From Haliscomenobacter sp965225875 (GTDB lineage Bacteria; Bacteroidota; Bacteroidia; Chitinophagales; Saprospiraceae): a stretch of DNA of 64,000 nucleotides. This document shows, piece by piece, positions 1 to 7,851 of this stretch. The stretch's first letter is position 1; every line of letters begins with the position of its first letter. The stretch is from the NCBI RefSeq assembly GCF_965225875.1, contig NZ_CBDDBS010000002.1, positions 930,001 to 994,000 of the forward strand. The letters run 5' to 3'. The notes under the pieces were generated by a model that was not told the origin of the DNA, did not search any database, and saw nothing but the letters and a program-made list of their open reading frames with translations. The translations under genes were made by a program, and so were the position numbers.

Positions 1-2676
1 CAGGGTGCCAATATCCTGATCCTTTCCGACCGCAATGTGGACGAAAAACACGCGCCAGTGCCTTCCCTTTTGGCCATTGGCGCGGTGCATCACCACTTGA
101 TCCGTCGCGGTTTGCGCACTTTGACTTCAATAGTTGTTGAAGCCGGCGATATTCGGGAAACGCACCACTTCTGCACCTTGATCGGTTACGGAGCCACTTG
201 CGTGAACCCATATATGGTTTATGCGACCATCGCCCAGGAGCGTGAATTAGGCCACCTGGATGCCAGCATGAAGTTGGAAAAAATGATCGATACCTTCAAC
301 AAGGTTATCGGCAAATCCATCCTCAAGGTGATGTCCAAAAACGGAATTTCTACCCTGCAATCTTACCAGGGGGCTCAAATCTTCGAGATTCTGGGGATTT
401 CCAGAGAGGTGGTGGAAAAATGTTTTATCGGTTCGGTCTCTCGTATCGAAGGGATCAGTTACGATGGCATCGCTGAAGAAGTATTGGCACGTCACTCTGT
501 TGCCTATCCAGAGAGCCCGGTACCTGGAGCTCAACTGGACGTAGGTGGGGTCTACCAGTGGAAACGCCGTGGGGAAGCACACTTGTTTAACCCCAAGAGC
601 ATCCACCACCTGCAAGTGGCCTCGCGCAAAAACGATTATCAGGAATACAAAAAATACGCTACGATCATCAACGAACAAAGCGAACAGGCGCTGACGCTAC
701 GGGGTTTGTTGACTTTCCGCAAGGGTAATCCCATTCCGATTGAGGAAGTGGAGCCAGTGGAAAACATCATGAAGCGTTTTGCTACCGGGGCCATGTCCTT
801 TGGTTCGATTTCTCACGAAGCACACACCACCCTGGCCATTGCGATGAACCGCATTGGCGGCAAAAGCAATAGTGGGGAAGGTGGCGAAGACGAGATTCGC
901 TTCGAACCTAAAGAAAATGGCGACTGGGAACGCTCGGCCATCAAACAAGTAGCTTCAGGTCGTTTTGGGGTAACCAGTTATTACCTGACCAACGCTGCTG
1001 AGCTACAAATCAAAATGGCTCAAGGTGCCAAGCCTGGCGAGGGCGGTCAACTGCCCGGCCATAAAGTAGATGAATGGATTGGCCGCGTGCGTCACTCCAC
1101 TCCTGGAGTTGGTTTGATTTCACCGCCGCCACACCACGATATTTATTCCATTGAGGATTTGGCACAGCTCATTTATGACCTCAAAAATGCGAACCCTGCC
1201 GCCCGCATCAACGTAAAATTGGTGTCCAAAGCCGGGGTAGGGATCATTGCTTCAGGGGTAGCCAAAGCACACGCTGATGCCATTCTGATCTCAGGTCACG
1301 ATGGGGGTACGGGAGCTTCTCCACTCACCTCGATTCGCCATGCGGGTCTGCCCTGGGAACTTGGCCTGGCCGAAACCCATCAAACCCTGCTCCGCAACAA
1401 ACTGCGCGACCGGGTAGTGGTTCAAACCGATGGCCAATTGCGTACGGGTAAAGACATCGCCATCGCGACCCTTTTAGGCGCTGAAGAATGGGGTGTAGCT
1501 ACTGCGGCCCTGGTGGTAGAAGGCTGTATCATGATGCGCAAGTGCCATGTCAACACCTGCCCCGTAGGGATTGCCACCCAGGATCCTGAGTTGCGCAAAC
1601 GCTTTAAAGGCGATCCTGATCACGTGATCAACTTCTTCCGCTTCCTGGCTGAGGACTTGCGTGAAATCATGGCGCAATTGGGCTTCCGTACCATCAACGA
1701 AATGGTGGGTAAAGTGGAATTGCTGCGCCTGCGCAACAATATTCAACACTGGAAATACCGTCAGGTGGACCTGAATGCCATCCTTTTCAAACAGCCAGTG
1801 GATGAAAACGTAGGCCAATACAAGCGGGTTGAACAAGACCACGGCATTGCCGGGGTTCTGGACCGCAAGTTAATCTATCAGGCCAAGTTGGCATTGGAGA
1901 ATGGACAAAAAGTGAGTTCAATTTTCCCAATTCAAAATACCGATCGTGCCGTGGGAGCGATGCTCTCCAACGAAGTTTCCAAGCGCTACAAAGGCAAGGG
2001 TTTGCCCGATGCCACGATTGATTTCCGGTTCCGAGGTTCGGCGGGACAAAGTTTTGGTGCTTTCGCTGCGCCAGGCTTGCAGTTCACGCTGGAAGGAGAA
2101 GCCAATGACTACTTCGGCAAAGGTCTTTCCGGTGGTCGCCTGATTGTAGTCCCCGATCGTGAGGCCAAATTCGAACCACAGGAAAACATCATCATCGGCA
2201 ACGTGGCCTTTTACGGTGCCACTTCCGGCGAAGCCTACATCAAAGGTATGGCGGGCGAACGTTTCTGCGTGCGCAACTCCGGGGTCAAAACCGTAGTAGA
2301 AGGCATTGGCGATCATGGTTGTGAGTACATGACGGGTGGCGTAGTAGTGGTGCTGGGCGAAACAGGTAAAAACTTTGCTGCCGGGATGAGTGGGGGCGTA
2401 GCTTACGTATACAACCCACTCGGGGCATTCGAAAAACGCGTCAACACCGAAATGGTCGACCTCGACCCAATGGAAGACGAAGATTTCGACTTGCTGCGCC
2501 GCATGTTGCGCAACCACTTCACCTGCACCAGTAGCAAAGTGGCCCGCGAGATGCTGGAAAACTGGGACATTGAACGCCAATTCTTCACCAAAGTGATGCC
2601 ACGCGATTACAAAGCTGTACTCGCCAAGCGCGCTGAGAAAATGAAGGTTGACATCAAACCAGCTTTAGTGTCTTAA
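1..2676 (+). CDS. gltB: Glutamate synthase large subunit, C-terminal 891 residues (5' end outside window)
   Basis: This is the C-terminal part of the glutamine:2-oxoglutarate amidotransferase large subunit; the reading frame is open from base 1, so the start and the N-terminal glutaminase domain lie upstream. The central FMN/2-oxoglutarate-binding domain is present (GSISHEAH, GGKSNSGEGGED, KPGEGGQLPG, GHDGGTGASP). It is followed by the 3Fe-4S ligands, with Cys codons at 1525, 1543 and 1558 (C-x5-C-x4-C). The C-terminal GXGXG beta-helix domain starts near base 2000. The enzyme forms glutamate from glutamine and 2-oxoglutarate in the cytosol, using electrons from GltD. gltD follows 147 bp downstream on the same strand, so the two are probably co-transcribed. 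The intervening bases carry four 20-bp palindromes. Confidence 0.97.
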   Translation, partial: QGANILILSDRNVDEKHAPVPSLLAIGAVHHHLIRRGLRTLTSIVVEAGDIRETHHFCTLIGYGATCVNPYMVYATIAQERELGHLDASMKLEKMIDTFNKVIGKSILKVMSKNGISTLQSYQGAQIFEILGISREVVEKCFIGSVSRIEGISYDGIAEEVLARHSVAYPESPVPGAQLDVGGVYQWKRRGEAHLFNPKSIHHLQVASRKNDYQEYKKYATIINEQSEQALTLRGLLTFRKGNPIPIEEVEPVENIMKRFATGAMSFGSISHEAHTTLAIAMNRIGGKSNSGEGGEDEIRFEPKENGDWERSAIKQVASGRFGVTSYYLTNAAELQIKMAQGAKPGEGGQLPGHKVDEWIGRVRHSTPGVGLISPPPHHDIYSIEDLAQLIYDLKNANPAARINVKLVSKAGVGIIASGVAKAHADAILISGHDGGTGASPLTSIRHAGLPWELGLAETHQTLLRNKLRDRVVVQTDGQLRTGKDIAIATLLGAEEWGVATAALVVEGCIMMRKCHVNTCPVGIATQDPELRKRFKGDPDHVINFFRFLAEDLREIMAQLGFRTINEMVGKVELLRLRNNIQHWKYRQVDLNAILFKQPVDENVGQYKRVEQDHGIAGVLDRKLIYQAKLALENGQKVSSIFPIQNTDRAVGAMLSNEVSKRYKGKGLPDATIDFRFRGSAGQSFGAFAAPGLQFTLEGEANDYFGKGLSGGRLIVVPDREAKFEPQENIIIGNVAFYGATSGEAYIKGMAGERFCVRNSGVKTVVEGIGDHGCEYMTGGVVVVLGETGKNFAAGMSGGVAYVYNPLGAFEKRVNTEMVDLDPMEDEDFDLLRRMLRNHFTCTSSKVAREMLENWDIERQFFTKVMPRDYKAVLAKRAEKMKVDIKPALVS

Positions 2677-2686
2677 TCCAACCCGA

Positions 2687-2809
2687 CCCATGGCTTTAGC
2701 CGTGGGAGGCACAGACGAAATCAATCCATGGCTTCAGCCGTGGAGCTAACCCACGGATAAATCCGTGGGAGGCACCAAACAAGAACCAACCCACGAATTT
2801 ATTCGTGGG
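2687..2809. repeat. Cluster of four 20-bp palindromic units between gltB and gltD
   Basis: Four units lie at 2687-2706, 2726-2743, 2750-2769 and 2790-2809. Their form is CCCAYGG-N6-CCGTGGG, for example CCCATGGCTTTAGCCGTGGG and CCCACGGATAAATCCGTGGG. The inner pairs change together between units (GGC/GCC, GGA/TCC, GAA/TTC), so base pairing rather than sequence is kept. Spacers are uneven (19, 6 and 20 bases). Two more units lie at 20990-21049 after glgP. They could act as 3'-end stabilisers, attenuators between gltB and gltD, or REP-like elements; the sequence alone does not decide. Confidence 0.85.
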
Positions 2810-2823
2810 GGAAAAACAAACCA

Positions 2824-4308
2824 ATGGCAGATCCAAAAGGATTTCTCAAACATACTCGCGAGCTCCCCTCTTCACGCAAACCCGAAGAGCGCATCAACGA
2901 CTATCGCGAGATTTACGAGCCGTTTTCCGCTGAAAAAACGGTTAATCAGGCTTCTCGGTGTATGGACTGTGGTGTACCCTTTTGCCACAGCGGTTGTCCA
3001 TTGGGGAACATTATCCCTGAGTTCAACGACGCAGTATACCAGGAAAACTGGGACGAAGCGTACCAAATCCTCAGCAGCACCAACAACTTCCCGGAATTCA
3101 CCGGACGCATTTGTCCGGCTCCTTGCGAGGCAGCTTGTGTACTGGGCATTAATCAGCCCCCCGTAGCCATCGAGCACATCGAGAAGTCGATTGCCGAATT
3201 GGCCTTCGAAAAAGGCTACGTCAAGCCACAGATACCTGCACACCGTACCGGTAAAAAAGTGGCCGTCGTCGGTTCGGGCCCTGCTGGTCTGGGTGCTGCA
3301 GCACAATTGAACAAGGCTGGCCATGAGGTCACTTTGTTTGAGCGCAAAGACCGCGTTGGGGGCTTGCTGCGTTACGGCATACCTGATTTCAAGCTGGAAA
3401 AATGGGTCATTGAGCGCCGCGTTGGGGTTATGGAGCAAGAAGGGGTTAACTTCCGCGTCAATACCAACATCGGTGTAGACATCGAAGCCAAACAATTGCT
3501 CAATGATTTTGATGCAGTCGTTCTGGCTGGTGGTTCCACCATTCCACGCGACCTACCCATCCCTGGCCGGGAACTGAAAGGAGTGCATTTCGCGATGGAC
3601 TTTCTGGAGCAAAGCAACCGCCGCCAGGCTGGCGATCAATTGCCTGCTGACGCAGATATTTGGGCTACCGATAAACACGTAGTCGTGATAGGTGGTGGAG
3701 ATACAGGTGCAGACTGCGTGGGAACATCCAATCGCCACCGGGCTGCTTCGATCACCCAAATCGAATTGTTGGCCAAACCACCCAAGGAGCGCGATCCTTA
3801 TTCCTGGCCCAATTGGCCAATGATTTTGCGGACTTCTTCTTCACATGAAGAGGGGGCTGACCGTCAATGGGCCATCCAGACCAAACGATTCATCGGTGAC
3901 GAACAAGGCAATGTCAAACAATTGGAATTGGTGAAGGTTGAGTGGGGAATGGATCAAACCACTGGCCGCTATTCTTTCAAAGAAGTGGCGGGGTCTGAAC
4001 AAATCATTCCCTGTGACCTGGCCCTCTTGGCTATTGGTTTTGTTCACCCACAACACCAGGGCATGCTCGAACAATTGGGCGTAGAACTGGACGAGCGTGG
4101 CAACGTCAAGGCCAACGAGCAGAAGTACCAAACCAGCAATAAAAAAGTCTTTGCAGCAGGTGACATGCGCCGGGGTCAATCCTTGGTAGTATGGGCCATC
4201 TCCGAAGGTCGCGAATGTGCGCGTCAGGTGGATTTGTTCCTGATGGGGCATTCGGGCTTGGAGGCGAAAGAGGATTCGCCGCTGATGTTGCACGAGATTG
4301 AAGAATAA
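2824..4308 (+). CDS. gltD: Glutamate synthase small subunit (NADPH-dependent)
   Basis: A 494-residue FAD/4Fe-4S flavoprotein that passes electrons from NAD(P)H to the GltB large subunit. The N-terminal ferredoxin-like domain has two Cys clusters (CMDCGVPFCHSGCPLG near residue 40, and CPAPCEAAC near residue 97). The FAD Rossmann motif VVGSGPAGLGAAAQL lies near residues 147-163 and the second dinucleotide fold VVIGGGDTGADCVG near 286-300. Length matches the family. The C-terminal GDMRRGQSLVVWAISEG segment is the usual FAD-contacting end. It lies downstream of gltB on the same strand and is followed by two hairpins that separate it from the convergent arabinofuranosidase gene. Confidence 0.97.
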   Translation: MADPKGFLKHTRELPSSRKPEERINDYREIYEPFSAEKTVNQASRCMDCGVPFCHSGCPLGNIIPEFNDAVYQENWDEAYQILSSTNNFPEFTGRICPAPCEAACVLGINQPPVAIEHIEKSIAELAFEKGYVKPQIPAHRTGKKVAVVGSGPAGLGAAAQLNKAGHEVTLFERKDRVGGLLRYGIPDFKLEKWVIERRVGVMEQEGVNFRVNTNIGVDIEAKQLLNDFDAVVLAGGSTIPRDLPIPGRELKGVHFAMDFLEQSNRRQAGDQLPADADIWATDKHVVVIGGGDTGADCVGTSNRHRAASITQIELLAKPPKERDPYSWPNWPMILRTSSSHEEGADRQWAIQTKRFIGDEQGNVKQLELVKVEWGMDQTTGRYSFKEVAGSEQIIPCDLALLAIGFVHPQHQGMLEQLGVELDERGNVKANEQKYQTSNKKVFAAGDMRRGQSLVVWAISEGRECARQVDLFLMGHSGLEAKEDSPLMLHEIEE

Positions 4309-4314
4309 CTCGTA

Positions 4315-4338
4315 GGGGAAACCCTGTGTGGTTTCCCC
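4315..4338. terminator. Hairpin after gltD
   Basis: A perfect 9-bp stem (GGGGAAACC / GGTTTCCCC, loop CTGTGT) starts 6 bases after the gltD stop. No clean T tract follows, so it may act as an mRNA 3'-end stabiliser rather than a strict intrinsic terminator. It resembles the hairpin at 4406-4429. Confidence 0.55.
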
Positions 4339-4405
4339 ACAAGACAGCCATTTTCAATATTTCATTACCGCATTATCGCATTTTACATGCGATAATTGGG
4401 TGTCA

Positions 4406-4429
4406 GGGGCAACCACGTAGGGTTGCCCC
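4406..4429. terminator. Hairpin in the convergent gltD/arabinofuranosidase junction
   Basis: Arms GGGGCAACC (4406-4414) and GGTTGCCCC (4421-4429) form a perfect 9-bp stem, and the last base is shared with the stop codon of the minus-strand arabinofuranosidase. The same family recurs at 31574-31609 with GGGGCAGCC/GGCTGCCCC, where an A-T pair has become G-C on both arms. It probably marks the shared 3' end of the two convergent genes. Confidence 0.6.
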
Positions 4430-6423
4430 TACAATTTCACCCGGATAACCGAAAACGAATACCCTTTCACCTCCAATTCCACTTTCTTCCCCTTCGTCTC
4501 GATTTCCCTTTCCATTGGCGCAACCACTGTCGGCATATCCATCGTATTCTCCGCCTCCAAATTGTCATTTTGCAAGGTGATCAACTTCGCCTTTGCATCC
4601 AGTTTTTTCACGCCATCGATGTTCACTTCCGTAGTTTGGGCTTTAGCCGAAGCATTGACAATTTTAATGATCAACTCATTGCTGGCCTGATCCAATGTGG
4701 CTGAAGCATAAAGGCTATCCTGCCCGGTAGCGGGCGTTTTATCCTTGTACAAAATGGGCACTACCCGGCTCCCCTTGTAATTGGCGTACAATTTTTGCAC
4801 ATGATAGTTTGGCGTAGGCATGGTTTTTAAGTTATCCACCCAAATCAGGTTTGGTTTCCATTGCCAACCATCCACGTGGCCAAAAAGTGGGGCATAAGAA
4901 GCCATCTGTACCACATCCGCATTGCGCTCTAGCCCGGTCATGTAGGCAGCTTCCGCCAAGGCAGTCCGCCAGTTGTTTTTGTTATTCACACTAACCGTTT
5001 TGTCACTTTGCCCGGCGTATTCTCCGGCAAAAACTTTAGAAACAGACTTGCGGTCGTAACTATCGTAGCGTTTGGCATTGGCCAAAAACCATTCCGGGCG
5101 GCTGTAATAGTGCTCATCGATGAACTCGGCCTTCATTGCCCGCAATTCCCCATTCAGATAGTCGAACAGTTCCCCACTATGGTTGATGCCGCTGCTGCAC
5201 ACCAGTTTGATGTTGGGATATTCCCGCTTGATGGCCGCCTGGAAGACTTTCAGACGTTCGATGTACTGGGGCCCCCAGTTTTCGTTGCCTACGCCGAGCA
5301 TTTTGAGGTTGAAGGGAGCAGGGTGCCCCATGTCGGCGCGCATTCGGCCCCATTTGGTGGAGATAGATCCATTGGCAAACTCAATCAAATCTAGGGCATC
5401 CTGGACATACGGTGCTAGGTCACTCAGTGGCGCAACTTCAGCCGAGTTGAATTGGCAGGCCATGCCGCAGTTCAAAATGGGTAAGGGTTCAGCACCGATG
5501 TCTTCGGCCATTTGGAAATACTCGAAGAAACCCAGGCCAAAGGTTTGGAAATAATCTGGCGTAGGACGATGGGCAAATTCATAATTCCAACGGTTGATCA
5601 CGAGCTTGCGATCCTCCACGGGACCAATCGTACGCTTCCATTGGTAGCGCACCGATAGGTCGTGCCCTTCCACGATACAGCCACCGGGGAAGCGGATGAA
5701 GCCAGGTTTCAGGTCAGCCAGCATTTGGATCATGTCGGCGCGGAGGCCTCCTTTGCGCCCTTTCCAGGTATCACCGGGAAAAAGGGAGAGCATGTCTATG
5801 TCCAATACGCCAGTACCTTCAAACCAGATGTTGAGTTTGGCTTTGGGTTCGGTAGCAGTAGCGGTAAAGCTGGTTTCGCCCTTTTGCCATACGTCGCCCG
5901 TATTTTTGGGAGCGAACTGGCCGGAGCCAATGACTTCCCCCTTCTCCGTGACCAATTCCAGGTGGATTTTGGCGTTCCCACTTTGCAAACGATAAAGCAC
6001 CGAAAAATCGTAGCGCAGTCCCTTTTTGATACCCATGCCTCGGAAACCTTCATTGGTTAAGCCCAGGCTATCCTTAGGCGTTTTATGGAGGGTAACCTGC
6101 AAGTAACGCGGGTTGGTTTCTGATTTTTCTGGTCGATTGATGATCAGGAGGTTGGACCCAAAATTCACGCTTCCCATCGCTTTGCTACTGCGCAGTTGCC
6201 AGCCCATCAGGGGTTTAAAAAACTCAAAGGAGCGGTTTTTGATCAGTTCAGCGTACATGCCTCCATCGGCACCCAGGTTGATGTCTTCAAAAAAGATGCC
6301 CCACATGGTGGGTGAAACGGCTGCGCCCGGTTTGTCTGCTTGAACGGAAAAGACGGCTTTGTTTTGGGCAAAAATCGGTGCCACTTGCAGGAGGAGAAGT
6401 AAAGAAAGGACGGCTATTCTCAT
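4429..6423 (-). CDS. Secreted alpha-L-arabinofuranosidase, GH51-type
   Basis: A 664-residue glycosidase expected to release terminal arabinofuranose from arabinan or arabinoxylan. A signal peptide (MRIAVLSLLLLLQVAPIFAQ) places it outside the cytoplasm. A carbohydrate-binding-like beta region covers roughly residues 90-220. The TIM barrel carries the GH51 acid/base motif GNENWGPQ (E381) and a probable nucleophile in FAGEYAG (E468). The C-terminal beta domain (SFSVIRVKL ending) is typical of the family. It is transcribed alone, toward gltD. With the sugar-acid dehydratase and SDR at 28.5-31.3 kb it suggests pentose use, although the genes are not linked. Confidence 0.9.
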   Translation of the reverse strand: MRIAVLSLLLLLQVAPIFAQNKAVFSVQADKPGAAVSPTMWGIFFEDINLGADGGMYAELIKNRSFEFFKPLMGWQLRSSKAMGSVNFGSNLLIINRPEKSETNPRYLQVTLHKTPKDSLGLTNEGFRGMGIKKGLRYDFSVLYRLQSGNAKIHLELVTEKGEVIGSGQFAPKNTGDVWQKGETSFTATATEPKAKLNIWFEGTGVLDIDMLSLFPGDTWKGRKGGLRADMIQMLADLKPGFIRFPGGCIVEGHDLSVRYQWKRTIGPVEDRKLVINRWNYEFAHRPTPDYFQTFGLGFFEYFQMAEDIGAEPLPILNCGMACQFNSAEVAPLSDLAPYVQDALDLIEFANGSISTKWGRMRADMGHPAPFNLKMLGVGNENWGPQYIERLKVFQAAIKREYPNIKLVCSSGINHSGELFDYLNGELRAMKAEFIDEHYYSRPEWFLANAKRYDSYDRKSVSKVFAGEYAGQSDKTVSVNNKNNWRTALAEAAYMTGLERNADVVQMASYAPLFGHVDGWQWKPNLIWVDNLKTMPTPNYHVQKLYANYKGSRVVPILYKDKTPATGQDSLYASATLDQASNELIIKIVNASAKAQTTEVNIDGVKKLDAKAKLITLQNDNLEAENTMDMPTVVAPMEREIETKGKKVELEVKGYSFSVIRVKL

Positions 6424-6520
6424 GTTTTGTTTGTCGATCGTTGATGAATTGACAAACTTAAAAAATTTTATCAGTTTGGTTGAAGGAAAGACGGCATTGG
6501 GGGTTGCTGCCTTTTATACT

Positions 6521-6570
6521 GCGCTCCGCCAAGTTTTGCGTATGCCTATGCACAAAACTTGGCGGAGTGC
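6521..6570. repeat. 18-bp inverted repeat at a lipoprotein 3' end
   Basis: Arms 6521-6538 and 6553-6570 pair over 18 positions with one mismatch (core CTCCGCCAAGTTTTG), with a 14-base loop. It starts 10 bases past the stop of the minus-strand lipoprotein gene and lies about 100 bases upstream of the arabinofuranosidase start. It could terminate the former transcript or affect expression of the latter. Confidence 0.7.
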
Positions 6571-6580
6571 AGCATATCAT

Positions 6581-7063
6581 TCAGTTTACCTTTTTCAGTT
6601 CGTAAACCCTTTTTCCTTTGAACAATTCCTTGTTTATGCTATTCTGCCGTTCCCACCCATAATAAGCACTGGTGAGCCTCAAGCCAGACTTGCTTATTTC
6701 ATATTGCCATCCTCCTTCTAAGTAAGAACCACAGTCGATGTGTTCGGGACAGGGTAAAGATAAGTCTACAAAAAAGATGGAATCACCTCTGACCGAAAAT
6801 GTTCCCGTATTCAATCGATTGGAATTTACAAATTCAAAATCAAAGTTCTTAAGCGTTAAAATTAGGTTTTCCTCTTTGTATTGGTTTGAAGAATAGGAGG
6901 TATCTGGGTTGGTATTGAAATTTTCAATGGTGGTTTTTTCCCATTCGCCAACTAAGGTTCCAATGTATTGGCCTTCAAATTGAGTAGTGGAGTTCTCAGA
7001 TTTAGTGCATTGGGTAAAAACCAGCAGGGCAAAAAGCAGTAAAAGTGTTTTTATATTTTTCAT
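6581..7063 (-). CDS. Small lipoprotein of unknown function
   Basis: A 160-residue protein. The start at 7063 (MKNIKTLLLLFALLVFTQC) was chosen over an upstream in-frame ATG because it puts a lipoprotein signal peptide at the N-terminus, with lipobox Cys near residue 19. The mature part (QFEGQYIGTLVGEW, GTFSVRGDSIFFVDL, GKRVYELKKV) looks like an all-beta, lipocalin-like small domain of the kind common in Bacteroidota lipoproteins. No catalytic motif is visible and I do not recognise a named family. It lies on the minus strand with the arabinofuranosidase gene, but the 18-bp hairpin between them argues for separate transcripts. Confidence 0.7.
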   Translation of the reverse strand: MKNIKTLLLLFALLVFTQCTKSENSTTQFEGQYIGTLVGEWEKTTIENFNTNPDTSYSSNQYKEENLILTLKNFDFEFVNSNRLNTGTFSVRGDSIFFVDLSLPCPEHIDCGSYLEGGWQYEISKSGLRLTSAYYGWERQNSINKELFKGKRVYELKKVN

Positions 7064-7257
7064 ACAACCAAAGTTTAGTGATGATCTACTTGCCAAAGAC
7101 GTGCTTTAGCGGGCAATCGTTGGCGCTCCAATAAGCTATTGGCTGAATACGAGGAACGAGAAAAAAACACATGTGCGTAGAACACAGCATTAAAAGCCTT
7201 AAACCAATCCGAATTTTCCCAGCTTCACTTGCACGAATAGGAGCCATTTTTGTTGGG

Positions 7258-7704
7258 TTACCTTCCACCCAAACTCTTAAACGTAAATGCCCACTCCGAC
7301 TCCCCATTCTCCCGCAAATACAACAGCCGCTCCCTCCCCTCTTCAGCCGTAGGCATAGCCCCAACTGGCACCCACCACAAAGCCATGTGTGCCACTTCCA
7401 TCTTCTCAAACCAGCGCGCCCGATCCCGAAAAACCTGCAAATGAGCGGATTTATAAGCAAAGTTTTTCAAATCCTCCGCCGACTCCCACACCGACATGTT
7501 GACGATGATCAGTGGATCACCAAATACATTGATACTGGTGGCATCATTGCTGGTGTCGTCTTTTAAGCGCCACACAAAACCGGGGCTGCTTTCCGCCAAG
7601 GCATTGATGTCGTCAAGCTGCCGGACGAAGTCAGCAATGAGTGGGTCATCGATGGGCGCCAGGAGGCGACCAATGTTGATTTGAGCGAGGTGTTTCTGTT
7701 CCAT
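7258..7704 (-). CDS. DUF3291 domain protein
   Basis: A 148-residue cytosolic protein matching the DUF3291 family end to end. It shows the typical LAQINIGRLLAPIDDP opening, FVRQLDDINALAESSPGFVWRL, a central FGDPLIIVNMSVWES segment and WFEKMEVAHMALWWVP. The family adopts a dimeric alpha+beta barrel fold related to antibiotic-biosynthesis monooxygenases; its function is not established. It lies downstream of the GMC oxidoreductase on the same strand but is separated from it by a strong terminator, so it is probably expressed on its own. Confidence 0.85.
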   Translation of the reverse strand: MEQKHLAQINIGRLLAPIDDPLIADFVRQLDDINALAESSPGFVWRLKDDTSNDATSINVFGDPLIIVNMSVWESAEDLKNFAYKSAHLQVFRDRARWFEKMEVAHMALWWVPVGAMPTAEEGRERLLYLRENGESEWAFTFKSLGGR

Positions 7705-7721
7705 CGGGTGTGAAATTTGGT

Positions 7722-7768
7722 CTAAAAATAAAAAAAAGCGGCAGCAAACCCACTCGTCTGCCGCCGCT
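7722..7768 (-). terminator. Rho-independent terminator of the GMC dehydrogenase operon
   Basis: On the minus strand an AGCGGCGGCAG/GCTGCCGC stem is followed by a long T tract (the A run at 7722-7737). It sits between the GMC gene stop (7852) and the DUF3291 start (7704). Confidence 0.8.
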
Positions 7769-7801
7769 TCTTAATCTATTTCAAAATTGGGAGTTGAATG
7801 T

Positions 7802-7846
7802 CGCTCGCGGTAGCCTCAACCTTCTCAACCCCTCAACTTTCTCAAC
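7802..7846. repeat. Half copy of the TTGAG-rich 3'-end repeat (family A, copy 1)
   Basis: The segment CGCTCGCGGTAGCCTCAACC followed by three CTTCTCAAC/CCTCAAC units matches the right arm of the full palindrome at 43362-43471. The left arm is absent here, so this copy is not self-complementary. It ends 5 bases before the stop of the minus-strand GMC gene. Confidence 0.75.
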
Positions 7847-7851
7847 TAATC

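Noticed and set aside
2687..2809. CRISPR-like array between gltB and gltD
   Set aside because: Units are self-complementary 18-20-mers with spacers of 19, 6 and 20 bases; there is no leader, no cas genes, and the spacers contain shared words (GAGGCAC), so this is a palindromic repeat cluster.
7086..7460. 124-codon minus-strand frame overlapping the DUF3291 gene
   Set aside because: It overlaps the conserved DUF3291 frame on the same strand, is Cys/Arg/Gly-rich and has no homology pattern.
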